Notes under the pieces: generated by a model | What the model was told of the DNA's origin: nothing | Database searches by the model: none | The model's input: the letters and a program-made list of their open reading frames with translations, nothing else | Made by a program: the position numbers and the translations under genes | Shown: piece after piece, positions 9,173-20,300 of the stretch | Position numbering within the stretch: the stretch's first letter is position 1 | Layout of the letters: every line of letters begins with the position of its first letter | Assembly: GCF_037911135.1 (NCBI RefSeq) | Contig: NZ_JBBLYU010000007.1 | Location: forward strand, 1-60,642 | DNA: 60,642 bases | Reading direction: 5' to 3' | Source of the DNA: Phaeobacter sp. A36a-5a | Lineage (GTDB): Bacteria; Pseudomonadota; Alphaproteobacteria; Rhodobacterales; Rhodobacteraceae

Positions 9173-11047
9173 ATGTTCAATCTGATCAGTGCGCTGTCAC
9201 GCAAACAGAAATCATATATCTTTCTCACCATTGATCTCACCCTGATCCCGCTGGCGCTGTTCCTGACCTTTCTGGTGCTGCCGCTGCCGGGATCGGCGCT
9301 GGCCACCTTGGCGGCCATGCTGCCGGTGCTGCCCTATGTGCTGGCGCTGGCGGCGGCGGTGGCGCTGTGGCTGGGGCTGCCCAAGGTGCAGCTCAACGCC
9401 TATGAGCGCCATGCCGTCGGGCTGACCGCGCTGCTGGCCTCGATCACCGCCGCAGCCACGGCGGGGCTGACGCTGCTGTTTGGCCCGGATCTGCCGCCCG
9501 GCACCCATGTGGTTTTTGCCACCACCTATTTTCTCTGCCTTCTGGCCGCGCGGGCGCTGCTCTATCAGGTGGTGGTGGCGATCTACCGGCGCGCCCAGCC
9601 GCGCTGCCGGGTGCTGATCTACGGGGCCGGCACCACCGGCGCCCAGCTGGCCCAGGCGCTGAAGGCCCATGACGGCATTGATCCTGTCGCCTTTGTCGAT
9701 GACAATACCTCGCTGCAGGGGGTGACGCTGGTGGGGCTGCCGGTGTTCCCGCCCGCCCGCATCGCCGAGCTGGCCGAGGCCCGCCAGGTCAAACGGGTGC
9801 TGCTGGCGATGCCCTCGCAGAGCCAGCCGAAACAGGCCCAGATCATCCAGCGCCTGCAGCGGATCGGGCTGGAGGTACAGGCGCTGCCCTCCTTTGCCCA
9901 GCTCATCGGCGAAGAGGCGCTGGTGGACAAGCTGACACCCGTCGCGCCGCAGAATTTCCTCGGTCGGGCCACCCGCGATGTGCCCCTGCAGGAGGCCAGC
10001 GGGTCCTATCAGAACCGGGTGGTGCTGGTCTCCGGCGCCGGCGGGTCCATCGGCTCCGAACTCTGCCGTCAGGTGCTGGCCTGCCGGCCGCGCAAACTGG
10101 TGCTCTACGAGCTGTCGGAACTGGCGCTTTACACCATCCATCAGGAGCTGGAGCAGCAGCTGGAAGGCACCGGTATCGACCTGGTGCCGGTGCTGGGCTC
10201 GGTCACCGATCCGCGCCAGGTGCGCATGGTGCTGGCCGATCACGGCGTGCAGGTGGTGCTGCATGCGGCGGCCTATAAACATGTGCCGCTGGTGGAGGCC
10301 AACCCGCTGCCCGGTCTGGCCAATAATGTCTTTGGCACGCAAACCCTGGCCCGCGCGGCGGCGCGCAGCGGGGTGGAACGCTTTATCCTGATTTCCTCGG
10401 ACAAGGCGGTGCGCCCGACCAATGTGATGGGCGCCTCCAAGCGGATGGCGGAACTGGTGGTGCAGGATCTGGCCACCCGCAATCCCGGCACCATCTTCAC
10501 CATGGTGCGCTTTGGCAATGTGCTCGGCTCCTCGGGGTCGGTGGTGCCGCTGTTTCAGGAGCAGATCAGCCGCGGCGGGCCGGTCACCGTCACCGATCCG
10601 CGCGTCAAACGCTATTTCATGACCATCCGCGAGGCGGTGCAGCTGGTGCTTCAGGCCGGCGCCGAGGCGCTTGGCGGCGAGGTCTTTGTGCTCGACATGG
10701 GCGAGCCGATCTCGATCCTGCAGCTGGCCCGTCAGGTCATCGAAAGTGCCGGCTATTCGGTGCGCGACGATGAGGATCCCGACGGCGATATCGCCATCGA
10801 GATCATCGGGCTGCGCCCCGGCGAAAAGATGCAGGAAGAGCTGACGCTGAGTTCGGACCTGATCACCACCCGCCATCAGAAGATCTTCTGCGCCCGCGAG
10901 GCGGTGCTGTCGGAAATCGAGGTCGCCGCGCTGATCCGCGGATTGCGCCAGGCAGTGGCAGCAGGAGACGAAGGCGCGGCCCGGGCGCTGATCAAACGCT
11001 GGGTCGAGGGCTACCGCACCCCCGAAGAGGCGCGCAAGACCTCCTGA
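9173..11047 (+). CDS. membrane-anchored nucleotide-sugar 4,6-dehydratase, FlaA1/CapD/WbpM family
   Basis: This 624-residue protein has four N-terminal membrane helices (to about residue 140). A first nucleotide-binding region follows (LIYGAGTTGAQLA, about 148), then the catalytic SDR domain (SGAGGSIGSEL, about 288-298; SSDKAVRPTNVMGASKR, about 405-425). The Met-x-x-x-Lys in place of Tyr-x-x-x-Lys is characteristic of WbpM-type UDP-GlcNAc 4,6-dehydratases. It probably makes a 4-keto-6-deoxy hexose for a surface glycan. The start at MFNLISAL was chosen because the transmembrane region begins there and AGGG and GGGGA lie upstream. It fits functionally with the upstream phosphoglycosyl transferase. 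Confidence 0.9.
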   Translation: MFNLISALSRKQKSYIFLTIDLTLIPLALFLTFLVLPLPGSALATLAAMLPVLPYVLALAAAVALWLGLPKVQLNAYERHAVGLTALLASITAAATAGLTLLFGPDLPPGTHVVFATTYFLCLLAARALLYQVVVAIYRRAQPRCRVLIYGAGTTGAQLAQALKAHDGIDPVAFVDDNTSLQGVTLVGLPVFPPARIAELAEARQVKRVLLAMPSQSQPKQAQIIQRLQRIGLEVQALPSFAQLIGEEALVDKLTPVAPQNFLGRATRDVPLQEASGSYQNRVVLVSGAGGSIGSELCRQVLACRPRKLVLYELSELALYTIHQELEQQLEGTGIDLVPVLGSVTDPRQVRMVLADHGVQVVLHAAAYKHVPLVEANPLPGLANNVFGTQTLARAAARSGVERFILISSDKAVRPTNVMGASKRMAELVVQDLATRNPGTIFTMVRFGNVLGSSGSVVPLFQEQISRGGPVTVTDPRVKRYFMTIREAVQLVLQAGAEALGGEVFVLDMGEPISILQLARQVIESAGYSVRDDEDPDGDIAIEIIGLRPGEKMQEELTLSSDLITTRHQKIFCAREAVLSEIEVAALIRGLRQAVAAGDEGAARALIKRWVEGYRTPEEARKTS

Positions 11048-11340
11048 CGACCCGGTGTCCTGTCACATCGCCCGTCGCGCTGACGGACAGCGCCGACAAC
11101 CGGGGATGGCAACTGGGGGCGGGAACTGGGGAGCGGTCATCGGGAGGAATGCGCAGACACTATAGTTTGCCGGTCACAGGTCGATCTCCGGCAGGCGTCG
11201 GCGCTGGCCAGATCGTTGATCCGCCTGCGGCTTTTGTGGTCTAACCGGGCCAACCGCGCCCCCGGGGCGCAGAGCTGCGGATCGGCCCGCCGATTCTCGG
11301 ACCCTCCGAAGCCCCGACCAGACAACAAGGCAGCCCGCCC

Positions 11341-13569
11341 GTGATCTTTGCTCTTCGATCTTTCCGCGCTTCGGTGCTTCTGCCCTCTGCCTGTGTGGCT
11401 GTGCTGGGTCTCAGTCCGGGTCTGGGTGCAGGGGCCGCACAGGCGCAGGATGCGCTCACCGCGCCCAAGCCGGAGGCCCCGCGCTTCAAACCGCTGCCCG
11501 CCCCCAGCCTCAATTTCTACGGCTCCCCCGGTCTGGTGGACATGCCAAGCGCCGAAATGCTGCCGGACGGGCAGTTTGCCGCCACCTATTCCTGGTTTGG
11601 CGGTCAGGCCCGCTACAATCTGACCTTTCAGGCCACGCCCTGGCTCAGCGCCGCGTTCCGCTACAATGGCATCCAGACCAATGGCGCGCGGATTGCCGGC
11701 TTCTCCACCTATTATGACCGCGGCTTTGACGTGCGGCTGCGGCTGCTGCGCGAGGGGCGCTATCGTCCGGCCGTGACCCTGGGCCTGCAGGATTTTGCCG
11801 GCACCGGGATTTATGCCGGCGAATATATCGTCGCCACCAAGAATTTTGACACCCCCGCCCTCAGCCATCGCAGCGGGGCCGGGCGGCTGAAGCTGACCGC
11901 CGGTCTGGGCTGGGGACGCCTGGGCACCAGCGGATCCATCGGCAGCCTGGCCGGCAGCAGACCGGGGTTCACGGCCGGCAGTACCGGCGGTGAACTGTCC
12001 TATGACCAGTGGTTTCGCGGCGAGATGGCGCCTTTTGCAGGCATCGAATGGCTGCCCAATGACCGCTGGGGGCTGAAGGCGGAATATTCCTCCGATGCCT
12101 ATGTGCTGGAGACCGGCGCTCCGAATGTGTTTGAGCGCAAATCCTCCTTCAGCTTCGGCGCCGAATACCAGGCCAGACCGGGGCTGCGGCTGGGGGCCTA
12201 TTACCTCTATGGCTCGGAACTGGGGGTGACCGCGCAGATCCAGCTCAATCCGAAACACCCCCCCCAGCCGATGCGGGTGAGCGCGCCGGTGCCGGTGGCG
12301 CCGCGCAGCAGCTGGGCCACCGAGGAGGCCCATTGGAGCCGCGACTGGGCCCGGAGCACCCGCGCCAAGACCACCCTGCGGGATCTGATGAGCGCGGCGC
12401 TACAACAGGATGGGCTCATTCTTGAGGCGCTGACCCTGCCCGCAGATGGCACCGAGGCCGAGCTGCGCTATCGCAATCCCCGTTACCGCGCCCAGACCCT
12501 GGCCATCGGCCGCGCCGCCCGCGCCATGGCACGGCTGCTGCCGCCCTCGGTGGAGACGCTGAAAATCGTGCCGATGCGCGGTGGGCTGGCGCTGTCGCAG
12601 GTGGTGATCCGGCGCAGCGATCTGGAGGCGCTGGAACATCACCCCGACGCCACCGAGGCGCTCTGGGCGGTGACCGGCCTGCAGGAGGCAGGCCCGCTGG
12701 CCGGGGAGGCGCTGGTCGCGCAGGATCTCTACCCGGCGTTTTCCACCTCCATCAGCCCCTATACCGCGCCGTCCTATTTTGACCCGGATCTGCCGTTCCG
12801 GCTGGATGTGGGGGTGGATCTGAAGGCCTCTTATGCGCCCGCCCCGGGCTGGCGCATCGCGGGCACCCTCCGCCAGCGGGTCTGGGGCAATGTGGCAGAC
12901 GGGCGCGCCTCCAATTCGGTGCTGCCACGGGTGCGGACAGATGCGAGGGAATATGCCCAATTCGGCACTACGCTGAAAAACCTCTATGTCACGAAGCAAT
13001 GGCAGATGGGGCGGGATCTCTATGCCCGCAGCACCGTCGGTCTGTTTGAAAGCATGTTTGGCGGCGTCTCGGGCGAGCTGCTGTGGAAACCGGTCTCCAG
13101 CCGTCTGGCGCTTGGGATTGAGACCAACTACGTGGTGCAGCGCGATTACGATCAGCGGCTGTCGTTTCGCGATTACAAGACCTTCACCGGCCATGCCTCG
13201 GCCTATTACCAGCTCGACAAAGGCTACCATATGCAGGTGGATGCCGGGCGCTATCTGGCCGGCGATTATGGCGCCACCTTCAGCCTGGACCGCGAATTTG
13301 CCAATGGCTGGCGGGTCGGCGGCTTCTTTACCCTCACCGATGTCTCCTCCGAGGATTTTGGCGAAGGCTCCTTTGACAAGGGCTTCCGCTTCAGCATCCC
13401 GCTGGACTGGCTTCTGGGCAAACCCAGCCGCAATACATTTGGCATGGTGGTGCGCCCGACCCAGCGGGATGGTGGCCAGCGGGTGCATGTCCCCGACCGG
13501 CTTTATGGACAAATCCGCGAGGCCCACCGCGCGCAGCTGACCCGGCAACGGGCGAGGATCTGGGAATGA
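11341..13569 (+). CDS. yjbH: YjbH-family outer-membrane exopolysaccharide protein
   Basis: This 742-residue protein begins with GTG, with AAGGCAG upstream. A signal peptide probably cleaves after AQA at about residue 35. The opening NFYGSPGLVDMPSAEMLPDGQF is the hallmark of YjbH (GfcD-like) proteins. Alternating beta-strand patterns with aromatic ends run to the C-terminus and suggest an outer-membrane barrel. In E. coli the yjbEFGH operon affects exopolysaccharide production, and its biochemical role is not settled. The stop overlaps the next gene by four bases. Confidence 0.88.
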   Translation: MIFALRSFRASVLLPSACVAVLGLSPGLGAGAAQAQDALTAPKPEAPRFKPLPAPSLNFYGSPGLVDMPSAEMLPDGQFAATYSWFGGQARYNLTFQATPWLSAAFRYNGIQTNGARIAGFSTYYDRGFDVRLRLLREGRYRPAVTLGLQDFAGTGIYAGEYIVATKNFDTPALSHRSGAGRLKLTAGLGWGRLGTSGSIGSLAGSRPGFTAGSTGGELSYDQWFRGEMAPFAGIEWLPNDRWGLKAEYSSDAYVLETGAPNVFERKSSFSFGAEYQARPGLRLGAYYLYGSELGVTAQIQLNPKHPPQPMRVSAPVPVAPRSSWATEEAHWSRDWARSTRAKTTLRDLMSAALQQDGLILEALTLPADGTEAELRYRNPRYRAQTLAIGRAARAMARLLPPSVETLKIVPMRGGLALSQVVIRRSDLEALEHHPDATEALWAVTGLQEAGPLAGEALVAQDLYPAFSTSISPYTAPSYFDPDLPFRLDVGVDLKASYAPAPGWRIAGTLRQRVWGNVADGRASNSVLPRVRTDAREYAQFGTTLKNLYVTKQWQMGRDLYARSTVGLFESMFGGVSGELLWKPVSSRLALGIETNYVVQRDYDQRLSFRDYKTFTGHASAYYQLDKGYHMQVDAGRYLAGDYGATFSLDREFANGWRVGGFFTLTDVSSEDFGEGSFDKGFRFSIPLDWLLGKPSRNTFGMVVRPTQRDGGQRVHVPDRLYGQIREAHRAQLTRQRARIWE

Positions 13570-14303
13570 TGATGTCTGCAACGGGTCACCCCCGGGGGCG
13601 TCTGGCCCCGTTTGTCGCCCTGCTGGGGCTGCTGGCGCTGACCGCCTGTAGCCGCGGACCGGACGCGCCGCCCCTGCAGGTCGAACTGCTGCGCAACCTG
13701 TCGGACCGGGTTGGCGCCCGGCTGGCCGGGGGCCGGGCGGATCCGGCCGCGCGCCCGCCGCTGACCCGCGCCGGTCTGGATGAGATCAAGGACCCCTATA
13801 TCGAGGTCACCATCGAGAAAAACGATGTCTTTGCCTATCTGTCGCGCCAGCAGCTGCGCCGCGATGACAGCCCCGGCACGGTGGCGGTCTGGCGCACCGA
13901 GGATAATATCAGCCTGACCCTGCGCAACGGCGTTCTGGTGGCCACCCGCAACCTTGGCAATGACATCCTGTCCAGCTCCGCCCTGGTGGCGGGGGAGACC
14001 GGTGGACCCCTGCGCAGCGGCGCCCGGCGCTATCATATCCGCGGGCTCGACAATGACGCCTGGCAGCTCGACATACTCTGCAGCCGCCGCGATCTCGGGG
14101 CTGATCCGGTTGTCATCGTGGAGCTGCGCTACCCGACCCGCCACATCGAGGAACGCTGCCAGCCCAGCCAGCCGGGGCGCGGCGGCGAGATCGTCAATGA
14201 CTACTGGGTAGATTCGCGCAGCGGCCGGGTCTGGCAGTCGCGCCAATGGGCAGGCCCCAATGTGGGCTATCTGCGCATCCGTCAGCTGACCACCGGCGGC
14301 TGA
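13566..14303 (+). CDS. yjbF: YjbF-family lipoprotein
   Basis: This 245-residue protein has a lipoprotein signal (LLALTAC, lipid-bearing Cys at about residue 28). Its body matches the YjbF/GfcB pattern: LTRAGLDEI, DPYIEVTIE, DNISLTLRNGVLVATRNLGNDILSS and a C-terminal NDYWVDSRSGRVWQSRQWAGP. It overlaps yjbH by four bases; three consecutive ATG codons at 13566, 13569 and 13572 make the exact start uncertain. It probably works with YjbH at the outer membrane in polysaccharide secretion. No YjbG/GfcC gene is adjacent. Confidence 0.88.
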   Translation: MMMSATGHPRGRLAPFVALLGLLALTACSRGPDAPPLQVELLRNLSDRVGARLAGGRADPAARPPLTRAGLDEIKDPYIEVTIEKNDVFAYLSRQQLRRDDSPGTVAVWRTEDNISLTLRNGVLVATRNLGNDILSSSALVAGETGGPLRSGARRYHIRGLDNDAWQLDILCSRRDLGADPVVIVELRYPTRHIEERCQPSQPGRGGEIVNDYWVDSRSGRVWQSRQWAGPNVGYLRIRQLTTGG

Positions 14304-14484
14304 TCCGGCCCCGGAGGCTATGAAAAACAGGCGGTTTGGAGCCAGATCCGCCCAAATGAGCGATATCTCGGCAACGTCGGAAAAAAAATTCCAGTCCCCG
14401 GGATATTGCTGCTAAAAGCTGCGTTGAATTCAAAGGGTAACTCACCTACTCTCAGCTCAACGGTCTCCAAAGGAGTTTTGGATT

Positions 14485-14691
14485 ATGAACAAGTTCTTCG
14501 CAGCACTCGCCCTGGCCACCCTGGCCGCAACCACCACCGCCTCCGCTCAGGAAGAAGGCACCCCGACCCTGCTCGGCGGTACCGGCCTTGAGCAGGGCAC
14601 TCTGATTGCAGGCGGCGTTGCCGCTGCGGTCATTCTGGGTGTGATCCTGAACGACGACGACGAAACCAGCACCACCACCACCACCAACTGA
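14485..14691 (+). CDS. small secreted YjbE-like protein
   Basis: This 68-residue protein has a clear signal peptide cleaved after ASA at about residue 21. A short polar region follows, then a Gly/Ala/Val-rich hydrophobic stretch (about 40-55), an acidic NDDDE and a Ser/Thr-rich tail ending in six threonines and Asn. Small size, Thr-rich tail and position beside yjbH and yjbF match YjbE of the yjbEFGH operon. AAAGGAG precedes the ATG at good spacing. It is separated from yjbF by 181 bases and followed by a strong terminator, so it is probably also expressed alone and highly. Function unknown. Confidence 0.75.
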   Translation: MNKFFAALALATLAATTTASAQEEGTPTLLGGTGLEQGTLIAGGVAAAVILGVILNDDDETSTTTTTN

Positions 14692-14811
14692 TCGCTTGCG
14701 ATCTGATGGGGTGCGGCAGGATCTGACCTCCGCCCGGCGCGCCTGAGCAGGGCAGGGTGTGGATCCCAGGCTGACAGCGTCTCAGGAATACCCATCCTCG
14801 CGATGGAAAGA

Positions 14812-14835
14812 AGCGGGCCACTGGCCCGCTTTTTG
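14812..14835 (+). terminator. Rho-independent terminator after the YjbE-like gene
   Basis: AGCGGGCC and GGCCCGCT form a perfect 8-bp stem with a 3-base loop, followed by TTTTTG. On the other strand the stem is followed by TCTTTCC, so it may also serve the convergent ABC transporter operon ending at 14878. Confidence 0.9.
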
Positions 14836-14877
14836 CGTCTGGATCGTCTCTGCGATTGATGGCTCCGACGGCGGGCG

Positions 14878-15633
14878 TCACCCCACCCGCCGCAGAAAGG
14901 CCCTTGTGCGCGGATCCTGTGGCGCGTCAAAGATCTGCGCCGGCGGGCCCTGTTCGACAATCCGCCCACCTTCCATGAAGACCACGCGATCGGCGATCTC
15001 ACGGGCAAACTGCATCTCATGGGTGACGATCAGCATGGTCTGGCGCTCTTCGGCGACCTTGCGCATCAGCGCCAGCACCTCGCCCACCCATTCGGGATCC
15101 AGCGCCGAGGTCGGCTCGTCAAACAGCATCAGCTCGGCCCCCAGCGCCATGGCGCGGCCAATGCCGACGCGCTGCTGCTGGCCGCCCGACAGGCTGGCGG
15201 GATAGGCATCGGCCTTCTCCGCCAGACCGGTCTCCGCCAGGATCTCCAGCGCGCGGGCGCGGGCTGTGTCGCGGGGCTGCTTCTGAACGGTGACCAGCGC
15301 CTCCATGATGTTTTCCGCCGCCGTCTTATTGGCAAACAGCGCATAGTTCTGAAACACGAACCCCGTGCGCCGGCGCAGGGCCAGGATCTCTGCCTTGCTG
15401 GCGCGGGCGGCATCCACCGCCAGATCGCCGATGCGGATCAGACCGGCATCGGGGGCATCGAGGAAATTCAGGCAGCGCAGCAGCGTCGATTTGCCGGTGC
15501 CCGACGGGCCGATGATGACGATACGCTCGCCGGGCTGGATGGTCAGATCGATGCCATCCAGCACCACCGCGTCGCCAAATGTCTTGCGCAGCCCGGTGAT
15601 GGAAATCGCGGTGTCGGATCTTGCATCGCTCAT
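14878..15633 (-). CDS. polar amino-acid ABC transporter, ATP-binding protein
   Basis: This 251-residue ATPase of the GlnQ/TcyN type has Walker [10 protein letters not shown] (about residue 39-47), signature [16 protein letters not shown], Walker [15 protein letters not shown] and a switch His (VTHEMQFA). It energises uptake of an amino acid with the permease and binding protein upstream, and overlaps the permease stop by four bases. No sequence feature identifies the substrate. An importer is unusual among these export genes and lies just downstream of the NRPS, so it may supply a precursor. Confidence 0.93.
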   Translation of the reverse strand: MSDARSDTAISITGLRKTFGDAVVLDGIDLTIQPGERIVIIGPSGTGKSTLLRCLNFLDAPDAGLIRIGDLAVDAARASKAEILALRRRTGFVFQNYALFANKTAAENIMEALVTVQKQPRDTARARALEILAETGLAEKADAYPASLSGGQQQRVGIGRAMALGAELMLFDEPTSALDPEWVGEVLALMRKVAEERQTMLIVTHEMQFAREIADRVVFMEGGRIVEQGPPAQIFDAPQDPRTRAFLRRVG

Positions 15634-16304
15634 CGTGCATAGGCCTTGTTCAGATGGGTCTCCAGGAGCCGCTGCGCCAGCGACAGCGCCTCCACCAGAA
15701 TCCAGTAGATCACCGCCACCACCAGGAAGGCCTCGAAATAGAGGAAACTGCCTGCGGCCTCTTTCTGGGTCGCCCCCATCATTTCAGTGACCCCCAGCGT
15801 AAAGGCAAGCGAAGTGCCCTTGATCATGTCGATGAAGTAATTGACCAGCGTCGGCGCCGCGATCCGGGCCGCCTGCGGCAGCACGATACGGCGCATCATC
15901 TGGCCGCGGGTCATGCCGATCGACTGCGCCGCCTCCCATTGGCTGCGATCCACCCCCAGAATGGCGGCGCGGATGCTTTCGGCCATATAGGCAGCAAAAT
16001 GCAGGGTCAGCCCCATGATTGCCGCGGTGACCCCGTCAATCTGGGTCAGCACCGACAACACCTGCGGCAGCCCGTAGTAGAACAGGAACAGCTGCACCAG
16101 AAGCGGCGTGCCGCGAAAGAAGCTGATGAACAGCACCACCAGCTGGTCCAGCACCGGGATCCGCAGCACCCGTTCCACCGCCAAGAGGGACGCCAGCACC
16201 AGTGCCAGCGCCATGGCCACCACCGCCATGAACAGCGTCAGCGGCACATAGCTCAGCAGCACCGGCACCAGCCCCAGCATATAGGCGAGGTCCAACCCCT
16301 GCAT
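15630..16304 (-). CDS. polar amino-acid ABC transporter, permease
   Basis: This 224-residue HisM/TcyL-type permease has about five membrane helices. It carries the conserved ATPase-contact loop of the family ([22 protein letters not shown], central EAA-like region). The [17 protein letters not shown] segment is typical of polar amino-acid permeases. It sits between the binding protein (8-base gap) and the ATPase (4-base overlap). A single permease would work as a homodimer. Confidence 0.93.
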   Translation of the reverse strand: MQGLDLAYMLGLVPVLLSYVPLTLFMAVVAMALALVLASLLAVERVLRIPVLDQLVVLFISFFRGTPLLVQLFLFYYGLPQVLSVLTQIDGVTAAIMGLTLHFAAYMAESIRAAILGVDRSQWEAAQSIGMTRGQMMRRIVLPQAARIAAPTLVNYFIDMIKGTSLAFTLGVTEMMGATQKEAAGSFLYFEAFLVVAVIYWILVEALSLAQRLLETHLNKAYAR

Positions 16305-16312
16305 TTACCGGC

Positions 16313-17098
16313 TCACTTCTCGACCGCTGCGGTGGCAACCGTGATATCGGTGCCGAACCATGTCTGCGAGATCTCGGCCAGCCTGCCGCTGTCGCGCAGC
16401 CGGGTCAGCGCCGCATCCACACGGTCGCGCAGCGCCAGCCCCGCCTCGTCCTGACGGAACGGCAGGGCATTGCGGATCTCGGAGAAGGGCGCGCCGGCCA
16501 GCGCCAGCGGCAGCGGGCTTTCCTGGATCAGCTGGGCCGAGGACACCCGGTCCATCACAAAGGCATCGACCCGCCCCAGTGCTGTATCCTGGGCGATATT
16601 GGCCTCATAGGTCTTGATCTCGATCTTGTCGGCCTCCGGCAGGTTGCGCAGCAGCGCCTCGAAGTTGGAGCCGAGGTTCACCGCCACGGTCTTGCCCGCC
16701 AGATCAGCAGGGCCTGCGATACTGTCCTCATTACCGCGTTTCACCACCACCTGGGCGCCATCAATGACATAGGCTTGGGTAAAGGCGAATTTGGCGCTGC
16801 GCTCGGGCGTGATGGTGATCTGGTTGGCGATGGTGTCGATACGCCCGGCATCCAGCGCGCCGATCAGCCCGGAGAAGGACATGGTGACAAATTCCACCTC
16901 AAGGCCGGTTTCCTCGGCCACCGCATTCATCACATCCACTTCAAACCCCTGCAGCACATCCTGCCGCACGAAGGTAAAGGGGAAATAGCCGCCCGACATG
17001 CCGACCCGCAGCGTGTCGGAGGCAAGGGCTGAGGAGGCGGACATCAGGCTCACGGCGATGGCCGCAGTGCGGGCAAGCCGGACAAATGGTTTCATCAT
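16313..17098 (-). CDS. periplasmic amino-acid-binding protein of ABC transporter
   Basis: This 261-residue solute-binding protein (SBP_bac_3 type) has a signal peptide ending at about SSALA. The mature start DTLRVGMSGGYFPFTF and the GFEVDVMNAVAEE motif are classic for polar amino-acid or cystine-binding proteins. AAGGA sits 9 bases before ATG 17098, and a longer in-frame extension to 17344 was rejected for that reason. A 229-base gap separates it from the NRPS stop at 17328 on the same strand. It is first in a three-gene uptake operon. Confidence 0.92.
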   Translation of the reverse strand: MMKPFVRLARTAAIAVSLMSASSALASDTLRVGMSGGYFPFTFVRQDVLQGFEVDVMNAVAEETGLEVEFVTMSFSGLIGALDAGRIDTIANQITITPERSAKFAFTQAYVIDGAQVVVKRGNEDSIAGPADLAGKTVAVNLGSNFEALLRNLPEADKIEIKTYEANIAQDTALGRVDAFVMDRVSSAQLIQESPLPLALAGAPFSEIRNALPFRQDEAGLALRDRVDAALTRLRDSGRLAEISQTWFGTDITVATAAVEK

Positions 17099-17327
17099 GA
17101 CAAGGGAATCCTTTTGAGTTCGGCCCCGACCTAATCCCCCTGCCGCCGGGGACCAAGATGTCGCAGGCCCGGAAATGACAAATAAGCCCGCCTGTTCGCA
17201 GCCAGACGGCAGGCAGAGAACCAGCCTACGGAACAGACGCCGCAAAGCGGGAACTTGTTCCCTTGTTGGGTCGATTTTCTCGGGTTTGTTCCGATCCGGG
17301 CCGGAATGCGCCCGGATCTGAGCGGGA

Positions 17328-20300
17328 TCAGCCGGTTTTCCCATCTGCCGAATGCGCCATCAGGCGCGCCATGTGGCGGGCCAGCTGCTGCACATTGGGT
17401 GGCTGCAGGATCGACAGATGTGATCCCGGCACCTCGATCAGCTCAAACCCGGCCTCGGCCACCGGCGCCCAGCCCAGCCCCTGGGCCAGCCCTTCGGAGC
17501 TGTCAAAAAGATCGTCGCCGGCCCGGAACACGGTCAGCGGCGTGGCCAGCGGCTCCGGCGCGTAATGTTCCACCGACTGCTGGTTTGCCGCGATCAGCGC
17601 GTCGATCGTCAGCTTGCCGCCGCCGGTCCACTCCAGCCGCCGCCGCTCAAAGGAATTGCGCAGGGTCTCAATCCGATTGGCCACGATATGGCGCAGATAG
17701 GCAGGCCCCATACGCCGGAGCAGCTGCAGATGGGCGCCCAGCCTGGCCCGGCCCTGTACCCGGCTGCGCCCGGCCGGCCCTTCGGCATCAAACAGCGCCA
17801 CCAGCCCCAGCTCGCGCCCCGCCGCCAGCAGCTGACGCGCCAGTTCAAAGGCGAAATAACTGCCCAGAGACACCGCCGCCAGATGCACAACCCCGCTGGG
17901 GTAATGGGTCTGGATCTCGTCCAGATACATCTTGGCGGTGGTCCGCACCCCGGTGGGGGTGTCATCATCCAGCAGGCCGATACTCAGCCCGTAGACCGGC
18001 TGGTCGGGGCCAAGGGCACGGGCCAGCGGGCGATAGAATTCCTCGTTGCGGCCCAGCACATGCACGCCAAACAGCGGCGGCCGCGCCGCGCCATCCTGGA
18101 TGATCACCAGATGATCGGGCAGGCTGTGGCCTTCCGGTGTTTCCGGCGCGCCGGTCTGTTCCCCGTTCTGCTCCGACTCCAGCGCCGCCGCCAGGGCGCG
18201 GGGGCTGGGGGTCAGATGCAGCGCCGCCAGGCTCCGCCGCTGGCCCAGATCCGCCTCGATCCGGCCAATCAGCCGCATCGCCAGCAGCGAATGGCCGCCG
18301 CGGTCATAAAAACTGTCATCCGCCGCCAGATCGGGCTGGCCCAGGATATCGGCCATCATCTCCGTCAGCTGCCGGGCCAGCGGCGAGGGCGGGGCAGAGG
18401 TGTCAACCGCCGCTCCGGCGTCCCGCCGCAGACGCAGACCGAGCGCCCCTGCGGCCTGCTCCGGGGCGGGCAGGGCGGCCATGTCGATCTTGCCCCCTGC
18501 GGTGCGTGGAAACTCTGCCAGCGCCACCAGCGCCGGGCGCATATGGGCGGGCAGATCGCGCTGCACCACCTGCTGCAACGGGCCGAGATCCCATTGGCCA
18601 TCGCCCGTCTGCGCCACGCCCCGGACCCAGCAGCAGAGCTGCGCCGCAGGCCCATCCTTGCCCCGGACCGCCGCCAGCGCCTGCACCCCGGGACAGGCGC
18701 GCTCCAGCACCTGTTCGACATGGCGCAGATCAATGCGAAAGCCGCGCAGCTTGACCTGCCGGTCCTGCCGCCCGAGAAAGGCCAGCGTGCCATCCCCCCG
18801 CCAGGCAGCGCGATCCCCGGTGCGATAGATCCGCGCCGCCGCGCGCTCCGCTGCAAAGGGGTCGGGCCGGAACGCCCGCGCGGTGTCCTCGGGGCGGCCG
18901 ATATAACCATCGCTCACCGCCAGGCCGCCAATCCACAGATCCCCGGCCACCCCTGCGGGGGCCAGGCTGCCATCAGCGGCCAGCACATAGGCGCGGGCAT
19001 GGGCGGTGGGGCGGCCGATGGGCACATCCTCCTCCGCATCAACCGGGCCGCCCGGATCATGCAGCGTGCAGGTGATGGTGGTTTCCGTCGGCCCGTAGCC
19101 ATTGAGCCAGCGCACCCCCGGCGCCAGCTGCTGCCAGCGCGCCAGCGCCTGCGGGCTGACCTGCTCCCCGCCGACGATCACCAGCCGCACCGAGGGCGGC
19201 AGGCTGCGGCCACTGTCGGCCATCACATCGCACAGCACATGCCAGAAGGCGGTCGGCAGGTTCAGCACCGTCAGCTCCAGCGCCGCCACCCGGTCCAGAA
19301 ACAGCCCCGGCGCGCCGATCATATCGGGCGCGCGCAGCACCACGCAGGCGCCGGCCAGGAGGCTGGGCAGCACCTCCTCGATGGCGACATCAAAGGACAG
19401 GCTGGCAAATTGCAGCATCCGGTCGCTGGCCTGGAGGTCAAAGGCGGCGGTGATGGCGCTGGCATGGGCCAGAAGCGCCCGCATCGGCACCCGCACCCCC
19501 TTGGGTTTGCCGGTGGACCCGGAGGTATAGATCACATAGGCCAGCCGCGCCGGATCCGGCGCGGGGCGGATCGGCGCTGCGGACCGGGGCTGCGCCTGCC
19601 CGGCCCCGGGCGGGATCCAGACCAGCCCGTTTGAGGTCAGCGCCGTCTCATGTTGAGGAGCCTGATCGGCGGATTCACTCATGTCAGAGCCTGAAACGGT
19701 GCCATGATCCGGCCCGCCGATGCCCAGCCGGGTGCCGCTGTCCTCCAGCATATGGGCCATCACCGCCGCCGGGTAGGTGGGGTCCACCGGCAGGAAGGCG
19801 GCGCCAACCTTCAGCACCGCCAGCATCGCAATGATGAACTCCGGGCTGCGCGGCAGGCAGATGGCAATGATATCGCCGGCCTCCGCCCCCTGCGCCTGCA
19901 GAACCCCCGCCAGCTGATCGGCGCGGGCCTGCAGATCTCCATGGCTCAGCAGCGCCCCGTCCGGGGCCATCTGCAGGGCCGGGGCCTCAGGCGCCCGCGC
20001 CGCCGTGGCCTCCAGCCGGGTTGCCATACAGGGCGGGGCCGCTGCCATATCCTGCGCCAGCCTCTGCGCAAGCACCGGATCCGGGCGGCCCTGTCGCACC
20101 AGCTGCGTGACCTCCGCCTCCGGCAGCATCCCCAGATCGCGCAGGGCCATGCCCGTGGGCGCCGTGGCGAGGCTCTGCAACAGCTGGCACAGGTGATCCA
20201 GCATCCGCTCCACCTGTGTGCCCGGCAGCACCTCGGGATCATATTCCAGCATCAGCAGCGGCTGTTCATCGCCATAGACCGCCAGGGTCAGCGGCATCGC

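Noticed and set aside
9212-10876. A 554-codon minus-strand frame opposite the FlaA1/CapD-type gene
   Set aside because: Antisense shadow; low-complexity His/Gln/Arg composition and no ribosome-binding context.
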